From positions 215,902-279,901 of the forward strand of contig NW_024468545.1 in the NCBI RefSeq assembly GCF_001632365.1: a DNA stretch of 64,000 bases, given 5' to 3'. The stretch comes from Laetiporus sulphureus 93-53. Lineage: Eukaryota > Basidiomycota > Agaricomycetes > Polyporales > Laetiporaceae. Positions 49,755-59,184 of this stretch are shown here, piece by piece. The notes under the pieces are model-generated. The model saw nothing but the letters and a program-made list of their open reading frames with translations. It ran no database searches and was not told where the DNA came from. Every line of letters starts with the position of its first letter. The first letter of the stretch is position 1. The translations under genes and the position numbers were made by a program.

Positions 49755-50065
49755 AGCTTCCGCGCCAGGACACCGCCAATGAGGGGTCCAATCGCAAAGC
49801 CGGATGCGACGACGACATGATGATGCCTTGATATTTTTCTCTTTGAGCAGTCCAACATATCAGCGCCGGAAGAGGCCACCTCGTCAGGTTAGGCTGCACG
49901 CACCTCTCACGAAGCGTCACCAAATCCGAAATGACAATCTGCCCGAAGCTCACAATGGCTTCACCGCCGGCACCGGAAAATGCACAAAATATGATCAACT
50001 GAACGATGGTGGGCGAGAAGCCCGCGGGAATGCTCCCCAGCACGAGTGTTGACATGGCGAGACAT
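49755..50065 (-). pseudogene. Fragment copied from the MFS transporter gene
   Basis: Matches 40100-40415 of the MFS gene base for base over long runs. The translated pieces LGSIPAGFSPTIVQLIIF, GAGGEAIVSFGQIVISDLVT and GKYQG-like EKYQGII correspond to TM3-TM5. The intron between the two exons of the parent is still present (about 49855-49905), so this is a DNA-level copy and not a processed transcript. It has indels that break the frame after YQGII and no upstream or downstream exons. The right edge lies just after GACATGGCGAGACAT. Confidence 0.85.
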
Positions 50066-50968
50066 TCACGACATGCGCAACCAATCGCAATTGCAACAAT
50101 GCATGCAAGGGAGATGACCTCGTATGCGAGCTCGGACTAACGCCGATTGGGTCTTAGGTTTTTAAGCGAGTCCAAAGAGCGCATAGACAGTAGTGCTAAC
50201 CTGAAAGGTGCTCGCAATCTGCTTGGTGGCTTCTACATATTTAGACGTAAAGAGATGTTATCCAATTGATCGTTTCCGACAGGCATTGGCGCTGACATAT
50301 GATGCGACTGTGAGATAGTTGCTGAAGCTCGAAGTCTTGAAACCTCTGGGTAAAAATGCTTCGATACGGGTTCCAACGCAGAGAGTTCAGTCTAGCCAAT
50401 GCGTCTGCGAGTTTGCATCTTACGCCACACCACTAGCAAAGCGGACTATCTCCTACAACGCATTGGTAATCGAACAGGGCAGGGGGGGGCATCGTGCTTG
50501 CCAAGCCGGCCAGCTTAATGAGAAGATGCAGACGCAGATTCAAGGCATCAAATCATGGCGCGGAGAAGCAAAAATAGAACTCAATGTCTCCCCGGGCCAG
50601 CAGCTGCCAGCAGTCGTCGGTGTTTTGAGGTCATCCTTTAGCCTTAAGGCCCAGTGTCCCCATTTATTAATGTTAGAAAAAGATTGAAGAACCGAAGAGG
50701 GCACACATACATCCACATCTCAATTGCCTTCGCATCTGGAGAATTTCAGCATTAGTCTCATTTTACTCTCTTCCACCTCAGATAAGCCAGAGCGGAATAT
50801 TTCAGCTCTCACGATCCTTCTCAAGTTATAGTTCTACTATACATACCTTGCATTACTGAGGTGTGCGGGGCGACCTTCGTCCTACAACGTCCGTCGAGAA
50901 GAAGGCTACCAATACGGTTACCTAGCGATGATTGATTGGCGCCGACTCGTCCTCGCCACGTGTACTAA
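50066..50968. other. Intergenic stretch
   Basis: About 900 bp. The ORF 50319-50687 (plus, 122 codons) shows no known domain and no clear splice sites. A G-run is present at 50481-50488. Confidence 0.4.
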
Positions 50969-50981
50969 TCAGCAGCATGAC

Positions 50982-51182
50982 TTATTGTTTACCAATCTTT
51001 TTTGACGCCATCTTGTCAGCCTGTCGCGAATAATCCTTTTTGAGCCAAACCCAGCGTATCCGCCGCCCAACCAAGCCGAAAAAGAACGGAATGCCAGGAG
51101 ATAGCAAGATGAAACGCCAGCGAGACAACCGGATTTTGTGCTGAGCCTCCCACCGCTTCTCAAGCATGGCCTCGAAGCGCAT
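50982..51182 (-). CDS. Possible small single-span membrane protein
   Basis: A minus-strand frame from ATG 51182 gives 66 residues beginning MRFEAMLEKRWEAQHKIRLS, followed by a hydrophobic stretch RWRFILLSPGIPFFFGLVG and a basic tail ending MASKKIGKQ. The frame is open about 30 codons further upstream without an ATG, so a first exon may lie near 51200-51330. The Trp/Arg-rich, one-helix layout is like small mitochondrial inner-membrane proteins, but I do not recognise it. It is divergent from the nitroreductase gene, which starts at 51439. Confidence 0.35.
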   Translation of the reverse strand: MRFEAMLEKRWEAQHKIRLSRWRFILLSPGIPFFFGLVGRRIRWVWLKKDYSRQADKMASKKIGKQ

Positions 51183-51438
51183 GGAACCTTGCCCGATGCG
51201 TTCGAACCATCTCACCGATTCCTGGCTCCTGTCCCCCGGAGGATCTTCTTTCCCACCGTGACCCGGACATTGTCAAGGCTGAGCACGCCGGTACGCTCGC
51301 TGACTGTGTGCCCGCCCATCTCACCTAATCTGCGTCGCCGATACCATCACCGGTCCGTCGTAACCATTCTCAGGCACCCTTTTTTTCGTGCAGCATCTCA
51401 GTGGAGCAGGGGGAGAGCTTTAAAAAGCCCACTTCGCC

Positions 51439-52297
51439 ATGTCGTTCGTCAAAGCCCTTCGCAGCTCTATCGCACCCGCCGTCCGCACGCATCGCACTGT
51501 CCCCTCTTCTCTCCTCGCGTCCACCCGAGCAGCTCGTACCGCATCCCCCTTCGTCCACCAGCAGACCCGCACAATGGCTTCCGCGCAGTTTCTCGAAGAG
51601 ATCAAGAAGCGTCGCACGTACTACAACATCTCGAACAAGTCGCCCATTCCCGACGCGCGCGTCGAGGAGATCGTGAAGCAGATCGTGTTAAACGTCCCGT
51701 CGTCGTTCAACTCGCAGAGCAGCCGCGTCGTCGTGCTGTTCAAGAAGGAACACGAGAAGCTATGGGACTTCGCGTCTGAGATCCTCAAGCCGATCGTGCC
51801 CGAGCAGCAGTGGCCGACGACGGCCGGCAAGCTCGCGAGTTTCAAGGCTGGGTACGGCACGATCCTCTTCTTCGAGGACCAGGTGCCCGTACGCGAGCTC
51901 CAGAAGAACTTCCCGCTCTACCAGGAGTCGTTCCCAGCATGGTCAGAGGTGCGTCTGTTGCACCCCGCTTTCCTCGTCAGAGATTGACGGATCCTCTGCA
52001 GCACACCAGCGGCATGATCCAGTTCGCTACGTGGACATCACTCGAGCTTGAGGGCTTTGGTGCCTCCCTCCAGGTCAGTCCTCCCCCTCCCCTTCGCTGT
52101 CGCCCGACGAGAGCAGACGCTGACACACACTGCAGCACTACAACCCCCTCATCGACCAGAAGGTCAAGTCGGAGTGGAACATCCCCGATAGCTGGAACCT
52201 CATCGCGCAGATGCCCTTCGGCACGCCGAGCGCGCCGCCGACGGAGAAGAAGTTCTCGCCCATCGAGGAGCGCGTGAAGGTTTTCGGCAACTTGTAG
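51439..52297 (+). CDS. Nitroreductase family protein (fungal Frm2/Hbn1 type)
   Basis: Flavin-dependent nitroreductase-like oxidoreductase. Exons 51439-51948, 52002-52073 and 52136-52297 join in phase to 247 aa. The N-terminal about 45 residues (MSFVKALRSSIAPAVRTHRT) are rich in Arg/Ser/Ala and look like a mitochondrial presequence, with a second ATG at MASAQFLEEIKKRRTYYNIS that starts the domain. Domain signatures: NVPSSFNSQSSRVVVLF (flavin-binding region), AGYGTILFFED, FPAWSEHTSGMIQFATWTSL, EGFGASLQHYNP and the C-terminal PIEERVKVFG. Yeast relatives Frm2 and Hbn1 take part in oxidative-stress and lipid signalling. Two alternative starts could give mitochondrial and cytosolic forms. TTTAAAAAG at 51419-51427 lies just before the start. 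Confidence 0.93.
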
Positions 52298-53827
52298 AGG
52301 TGTCGCGACGTCTTTCGGCGGCCGGATAAGGGCTCGTCCGCGCTAGATGATATGGACTGAATGTGGATTAGTATCATAGACGAGCGCAAGTGTATTTTGA
52401 CGAGCCCGATGATGTTAACAATTCAGTGAAACTTACGATGGCATGCCAGCGATCGATGGCTTTCTCCATTCGGGCTTTGTGGGACATAGAGAGCGACGCT
52501 GCGACTCGGGTCCGCTGTAACTCTGTGCCTGTAATATCCTGGCCATTTCAAGCTTCACTGTTCTTCAAGATCCGTCATCTTCTACCTAAAGATATGTGTG
52601 CTTTGATTGGGGAGAGCCCTGGTGAGCTTCGTCTTCTCGCTCGCTCGCCCGGCTAGCTTCCGCTTCTCTTGTTCCGGGTTTCGGCAGGACATGCAAAAAC
52701 GTGCCAGCTGTGATCGATGAAGATCAAGATCCCTACATCCGATTGCTGACCCATCCTACGGGCGCGTATCTTGATTGCTTGGGTAAGAATCATCGTTGAC
52801 GCATGCGCAGTGAGTCAGGAGGATGTGCCGCGGAGGCCATTAGCGCCCTGTGCCTTTTTCTGGTCGCTTCATCTTACAGCAGCGCAAGCTTGCGGTGAAG
52901 CCATTCGTCGTGAGTACGATAATTCATCTCGAGCAGCTATATGATTATATCAAAGCGCTCGCGTCGACCCAGCGTAAGGTAGAACGTCGTGACGGCGAAA
53001 TGTGCGTCTGTTCCTTTGCGAAGCTCTGAGCCTTGATCATGAGTTGCGGACCTGGGTTGCGTGGTAAGGACCGCGGTGAAAGTTTAAGTGTAGAAGAGAG
53101 GGTGTCTGAAGAACTCTTGAAATTCGATGAAAAGCACGCGGACAGATGACAGATGAGGCCGTGAGACTATGCACACTTGTTGTGAGCGAACGAAACTGTA
53201 AGCATAGCGCTGCTCCCACAAGCTGAGGAAATATACTCTGAACGTTGTTCATAGAATATCTGCATTCGCACCGTGGCGTAGTATGTGCTGGTCCCGGAAA
53301 TCATCGACGTGCATGATGCTATCGCCATCTGTTTCCTTAACGCATCCCCCGTTAACGGCTATGCTGTCTCTCATGGTTAATGGCATCGATGCTCCAACAT
53401 CTTATTAAAGCACGCACATGGTTTTGCATCAGTCATGCTGGCGCAGCTCGATGTGTATGATACTTGATTGTCTCACATTCGGCTTCATTGAACTGGCCGG
53501 TAGGGTCTGATGAGACTGTGGTGTGCAGTTCGCGCAACGCTGAGCTCCAAGCCGCCGTACCAGACAACCACAACCTCTCAAGCGCCCATAGGCGGTCACA
53601 TGACCGCGACAGGCTGGTCGTACATTGTTTTTAATGCTATGACAGAGGATAATCCCGCTTATCGAATAGTAAGCAAGACATCGTTGTTCGTAAGCAGAAA
53701 AAAGGCGACAGGATTGGATGGAAGAGGAGATGGTCCCAGGTGATTCTATCAGAATGCTGGGCCAGGCCCTCTGAACTGCGGTGTCGAGGTGGGACGACCA
53801 GTGCGGCAGTGCCAGACTGCCAGTGAC
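52298..53827. other. Intergenic stretch upstream of the YCII gene
   Basis: About 1.5 kb with short ORFs on both strands and no domain. The ORF at 52390-52656 (plus) begins like coding sequence but I cannot assign it. The last part contains the shared 17-bp motif at 53592-53608. Confidence 0.4.
53592..53608 (+). promoter_or_regulatory. Shared 17-bp motif, site 2 (YCII gene)
   Basis: GCGGTCACATGACCGCG, 219 bp upstream of the YCII start codon and in gene orientation. Nearly palindromic. See sites at 41042 and 55160. Confidence 0.55.
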
Positions 53828-54388
53828 ATGTTAAGGCTGACTAGGACTCTCGCGGCTTTCCCTGCTCCTCTTGCTCGATCGTGCACCTCGCGAGTGCTGT
53901 CGACCCAACTTCATACTTTTCGCACCATGTCGATCGCCTCGGAGCCCACTCTTTACAAATTCGTCGTCTGGGCTCCGGACATGACGGATCCCGATGCGCT
54001 CCAGCGCCGCCTCTCTGTTCGCGAGCGGCATCTGGCGAGGGCAACCGACTTGCACAATTCTAAGCAATGGAGTGCGTGGCGATGATAGTAGTTCCGTGGC
54101 TGTTCTCTGCTTGACTTGATGAATTGCGCTTTCACAGAGGTCGGAGGCGCGTTGCTCACGCCCGAGTCGATCGCGTCTCCTGACGCAGAGAAGAAGATGA
54201 TTGGATCCATGATTATTTGCGAGGCGGAGAGCATCGAGGCTGTGAGGAAGATGATCGAGTCTGACATCTACTATACTTCGAATGTGGTGAGTTTGTGCTG
54301 CCCTTAATATATTGCTGGCGCGCTGATTATCTGCCAGTGGGACAAGGAGAAGCTGCAGATCTTCCCTTACCTGACCAGGGATCTGTGA
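53828..54388 (+). CDS. YCII-related domain protein
   Basis: Small ferredoxin-like-fold protein of the YciI/YCII family. Exons 53828-54071, 54138-54286 and 54338-54388 join in phase to 147 aa. The first about 33 residues (MLRLTRTLAAFPAPLARSCT) look like a mitochondrial presequence; an inner ATG (MSIASEPTLYKFVVWAPD) begins the domain. Family residues: RERHLARATDLHNS with the conserved His that pairs with Asp in this fold, GGALLTPESI, GSMIICEAESIEAVRKMIES and a C-terminal VWDKEKLQIFPYL. YCII proteins are thought to act as small enzymes or accessory domains; the substrate is unknown. A frameshifted copy of this gene is at 57.65-58.22 kb. Confidence 0.93.
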
Positions 54389-55312
54389 TGACTGGTCGAC
54401 ATATGATGCGGAAGCGAAGAATGTATCACCAGGGTGTATAGCAGTGCTCAATGTTATGGATGATAATCAGTCTCATTGCCTTGAAGTCCAGAGCGCTGTC
54501 GCACGGAAGTCCACAGAAATCAACTTGCTGTCCTCGCTAGCGGTCAACATCGCGCTCACATCTCAAAGTGACGAGTGGTCGGTTGCTCATGAAGAATCAC
54601 AGGAGATCGACTCTTGTCTGGTGTAAGAAAAATCGTTGCACACCTTCCTCATAATCGGTGATTGATCGTTGATGGTCAGCATCGCCAATGCTTCGTTAAC
54701 GGCCTCACAGGCGTTGTTCCTGTATGATCTCTACATTGCGCTGCATGTCACAGCAGTGACAGAGACGAACAGGGTCACTATCAATATACATCATCATATC
54801 TCAGCTACATGAGAAATTCGCAGACATACGGCAGACGCACAAAAGAAATGCCCACATATCGTTCTTCAGCATCCAAACGTCCAATTTATCGTTTAGCACG
54901 GGATGGAGACTCTTGCGGGCCTCATTTTCCCCATCGTTTATGAACAGAGCTGCCCATAACTGAGGGAGGATACCGTCGCGCGAGAGGTTTGGATTTTGGA
55001 TATGACGGAATGCAAAATTTAGAACTCCCCTGCCACTTTCGGCTCCGTCTTCGATGTTTTTCTTAAGATAAACTGTCCCAGAGCCCCACAGCGTCTTGAG
55101 CTTAACTGCCAACTCGGCTGCTGGGTCTCGAGAAGATGGCGGCCGTCTGGGGGACTGTCGCGGTCACATGATCGCGACGGGTCGTGTTCAACCCTCGGAT
55201 TGACGCTCTTCGCTGCTTCGTCGGCTCCCATACTTGCATTGCGCTCAACAGCTCAATTCATTATCCTACCATTTTCTTGGTATATACTGTCTGTGCTCAG
55301 ATTATACTCCCA
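54389..55312. other. Intergenic stretch
   Basis: About 920 bp. A minus ORF at 54801-55112 (103 codons) has no recognised domain. The second half is the promoter of the coiled-coil gene and holds the shared motif at 55160. Confidence 0.45.
55160..55176 (+). promoter_or_regulatory. Shared 17-bp motif, site 3 (coiled-coil gene)
   Basis: GCGGTCACATGATCGCG, 136 bp upstream of the start codon of the coiled-coil gene and in gene orientation. Compare with sites at 41042 and 53592; positions 13-14 are the only variable ones (YY). Confidence 0.55.
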
Positions 55313-57458
55313 ATGGTGGACCTGAGCATCGACCTGGAGGAACTTCCTGAACTGTTGGAACTATACAAGAAGAAATTGCAGGATACCCGCATCAAGCTGC
55401 GCCATTCTGAACAGGTAAGTAAGACTAGAAACAATGTGGAGGAAAGTTCGGGATTTATGCTTTTGACACTCACATGTGGACTCTTGGAATCAGGAAGTCG
55501 CCTCTCTTCGTAGTTCGCAATCTCAGCCGCGCTTGCGAGATATTGCTAATGTGGAGCCAGAATGTAAGCGTGAAGCTATGATGTTCAAGGTCTCTGACCA
55601 CAGCTGAGTCTCTTTGTGTCAGTAATCGATAGCAAAGTATGATGGCATGTCTCTTGCTTATGCAATAGGCGTTCTCATGTCGCTTGTTGAATCGCGATAG
55701 CTCGCAGGAGACCTAAGCAAAGCACAGGATGAGCTGAAACGAGCTCGGAGCCGTGCAAATGCTGCAGTGAGCATTCCCATCCGTCATCGTTGTAGAGCTC
55801 ACGTAATGGTGCTTTCAGGAAGGCGAACTGATGGTCGTCGGTGACAAGCTAGACCAACAAGAGCAGGAGATCGGGAACCTTCAGACCGAGAATGGTCGAT
55901 TGCGTGTGAGGATTGAGCAGTTGCAAGAGGATAGTGGCCGAGCGAGGCGTGACTTTTCTCAATGGGAGGAAGAAGTGGGGCAATTGCGCGCCGAGATCAA
56001 ACGGATCACAGATGAGAATCAAAGGTTGAGCGCCTCCAATGCCCAGCAGAAGGCCGTTTCCCAGCGTTTAAAGAATGACTACGATCAAGAACACGCGGTG
56101 AGCTCTTGTTCAATATCATTACACAATCGCGTGCTGATGAACTGCCCGTAGCGCTTGCTCAAGTTACAGGGTCAACTCGAGGCTCAAGCCGGCGTGCAAT
56201 GGACTACTGCTGTCGCGAGAGATGAGGCGATCCGCGAGAGAGACGAGATTCAACACGAGCGTGATGAGCTACAGGCAACGGCCGCCGCACTCGAGAAGTC
56301 GGTTGAGGCTCTGCGAAAGGTGAGTTGCCCGCACCTCGGTCCTTGCAAGTGCCAATATATGCGATCTTAGGAGCGCGATGCGTTAGCCAAGAAGCTGCCT
56401 CCTGACGGTCTGCTCAAGGTACGGATCTTGTTGATATCTCGTTGATTCAGTCGTGCAAACTTGTCTTGCGCTAGTGGATGGCATTCGAGCAAACAATGCA
56501 GAAGATGCCGCTCATCGCTGGCGTGCCGAATGTTGGAAGATGGAGGAACTGTATCCCGTACTCAATCCACATGAACCACGTTAAAGCTCAAGAGTATCTC
56601 AATTCTGTGAGTGTTCTGCATCCTGAGCGCAACGTTCACTCACTCCAAAAACAGGCAGAACTCAGAGCTCTGTGGTACGCCTTCCTGTGACTACTATCGT
56701 TATTGTTCCTATGCTGAACGGCTCGGATCGGATAATTTTGTTCTGCAGTAACCACAACTCGATCCTCTACGCCGGGCACCGCCTTCTGTGGTTCATGGAC
56801 GTCCACCAGCATGCATTTCTCGTGACATCCACCTATCATCCCAACTCGGACGACAAGTCACAGTGGGAACGCAACGACGAATATGACAAAATCGTCAACC
56901 GAACGTTGGAAGTCGTATACACGCCCGATGGAGTTTCGGGATACTATGTGGGAACATATAGATCCGTGGAGGGTCCGAAGCAAATCACCCTACGTGACCT
57001 TACGGGCTACCGTGATGTTGTACGTGCTCCATGCATTCAAAGGCGACGGCAAAGTGTTCATGTCTTGCTCTGCCTGCTCCCCCTAGACGACCCACGGACC
57101 GCTCGTCAGTGACATAATCGAGTACAGCAAGATTCAAAACCCGCGCGGCTCCTTCGCCACCGAGCGCATGATCGGGCAGCTGTACGAGGATGGTACTGCC
57201 ACGTTGGATGTCCTCGGTCTCCAATGCGTTGGCTACAATAACGACCTCAATCGCGCTCTGCAGGACAAACTTAGCAACCCTCAGGCTGAGCGTGACATGC
57301 CTGGTCGAGCCCCGAGCTCTCCCGTGAGGTTGCACCGGGTCACTCGCAGCTCCGTTTTGGAGATATCGGGTGGAGTCCCGCCTGGCGTCGGCAAGCGACC
57401 TCGCGGAGACAGCGACGCTGCTGAGGTCAGTCGTAGGCAGAAGGCAAGCAGAAGGTGA
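55313..57458 (+). CDS. Coiled-coil protein resembling DUF6697 proteins
   Basis: A many-exon gene. Start ATG 55313 (MVDLSIDLEELPELLELYKK). The N-terminal half is coiled coil built from exons such as KLDQQEQEIGNLQTENGRLR, GQLRAEIKRITDENQRLS and RDEAIRERDEIQHERDELQA (about 55830-56310). A compact C-terminal domain follows: NSILYAGHRLLWFMDVHQHA, SQWERNDEYDKIVNRTLEVV, GYYVGTYRSVEGPKQITLRD, then after an intron VSDIIEYSKIQNPRG and GLQCVGYNNDLNRAL. This layout, coiled coil plus a YVGTY-type domain, matches basidiomycete proteins assigned to DUF6697, which I name from memory with moderate certainty. The tail is basic (GKRPRGDSD, RRQKASRR). Its 3' end from 56955 is duplicated downstream. Function is unknown. 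Confidence 0.75.
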
Positions 57459-57650
57459 TTACTTTGCCTAAAGTCCATATGGTCAATGCTCTATGTATTT
57501 CATATCTATTTCTATCTTGCTATATTGTTTGTTGTATTCACACCGCGTAGGATCTACATTCTAGTAGGAACATCCGTGTACCACATCTTGTCGCTGTTCC
57601 TCTCAATCACGGCATCGGCTTCTTTTTTGCTTCGTTGTCATGCTTTCCAG
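56955..57650 (+). repeat. Duplicated block, first copy (3' end of the coiled-coil gene)
   Basis: From TATAGATCCGTGGAGGGTCC at 56955 to GCTTTCC at about 57650 this block recurs at 58223-58918 with few changes. It holds the last exons and the 3' flank of the coiled-coil gene. Confidence 0.92.
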
Positions 57651-58225
57651 TATTTCCGTGCTGTACTGTGCACCTCGCGACTGCGATAGATTCAACTTCA
57701 TACCTTTCGCACCATGTCGACCGCCTCGGAGCCCACTCTTTACAAATTCGTCGTCTGGGCTCCGGACATGACAGATCCCGATGCGCTCCATGCGCCGCCT
57801 CTCTGTTCGCGAGCGGCATCTGGCGAGGGCAACCGACTTGCACAATTCTAAGCAATGGAGTGCGTGGCGATGATAGTAGTTCCGTGGCTGTTCTCTGCTT
57901 GACTTGATGAATTGCGCTTTCACAGAGGTCGGAGGCGCGTTGCTCACGCCCGAGTCGATCGCGTCTCCTGACGCAGAGAAGAAGATGATTGGATCCATGA
58001 TTATTTGCGAGGCGGAGAGCATCGAGGCTGTGAGGAAGATTTCGAGTCTGACATCTACTATACTTCGAATGTGGTGAGTTTGTGCTGCCCTCAATATATT
58101 GCTGGCGCGCTGATCGTCTGCCAGTGGGACAAGGAGAAGCTGCAGATCTTCCCCTACTTGACCAGGGATCTGTGATGACTGGTCGATGTAAGATGCGGAA
58201 GCGAAGATTGCATCACCAGGGTATA
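57651..58225 (+). pseudogene. Frameshifted copy of the YCII gene
   Basis: Copy of 53865-54435. It keeps both introns of the parent and MSTASEPTLYKFVVWAPDM, but an extra base near 57791 (CTCCATGCGCC where the parent has CTCCAGCGCC) shifts the frame, and a base is lost near 58040 (AAGATTTCGAG against AAGATGATCGAG). The presequence part is replaced by different DNA. It is flanked on both sides by copies of the coiled-coil gene's 3' end. Confidence 0.9.
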
Positions 58226-58920
58226 TAGATCCGTGGAGGGTCCGAAGCAAATCACCCTACGTGACCTTACGGGCTACCGTGATGTTGTACGTGCTCCATG
58301 CATTCAAAGGCGACGGCAAAGTGTTCATGTCTCGCTCTGCCTGCTCCCCCTAGACAATCCGCGAACCGCTCGTCAGTGACATAATTGAGTACAGCAAGAT
58401 CCAAAACCCACGCGGTTCCTTCACCACCGAGCGCATGATCGGGCAGCTATACGAGGATGGTACTGCCACGTTGGATATCCTCGGTCTCCAATGTGTTGGT
58501 TACAATAACGACCTCAATCGCGCTCTGCAGGACGAACTTAGCAACCTTCAGGCTGAGCGTGACATGCCTGGCCGAGCCCCGAGCGCTCCCGTGAGGTTGC
58601 ACCGGGTCACTCGTAGCTCTGTTTTGGAGATATCGGGTGGGGTCCCGCCCGGCGTCGGCAAGCGACCTCGCGGAGACAGTGATGCTGCTGAGGTCAGTCG
58701 TAGGCAGAAGGCAAGCAGAAGGTGATTGCTTCGCCTGAAGTCCATATAGTCAATGCTCTATGTATTTCGTATCTCTTCTAGCTATCTTGCTATATTGTTT
58801 GTTGTATTCACACCGCGTAGGATCTACATTCTAGTAGGAACATCCGTGTACCACACCTTGTCGCTGTTCCTCTGAAACATGGCATCGACCTTTTCTTTGC
58901 TTCGCTGTCATGCTTTCCAC
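58221..58920 (+). pseudogene. Second copy of the coiled-coil gene's 3' end
   Basis: Repeats 56955-57650. The last exon still has an open frame with the same end as the parent (VSDIIEYSKIQNPRG, GLQCVGYNNDLNRAL, GKRPRGDSD, RRQKASRR) and only a few replacements (FTTERMIG for FATERMIG, LDILGLQ for LDVLGLQ). There is no start, coiled coil or upstream exon, so it should not make the protein unless it is joined to something else by splicing. Confidence 0.88.
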
Positions 58921-59184
58921 GACATATTATCCCGGTCTATGATATCAAATTATGCGCAGAGCAATATTGTATGAACTCAAATCATCTCGCTCCGCGATAT
59001 GTGCCATGGCCGCCATCCTCGGAGACCCGCTACGGGCGCTCCGCATCAATTGATAGAGCGTCTATTTCCCCGCATTCGACTCGTGGCCATCATCCGATTG
59101 ACTCGACGAGCTTGCTTGTCCTTGGGCTACTGCCAGAACACAACAACTTCTACTTCATCCAAAGACGACCAGGAAGGATCTGAT

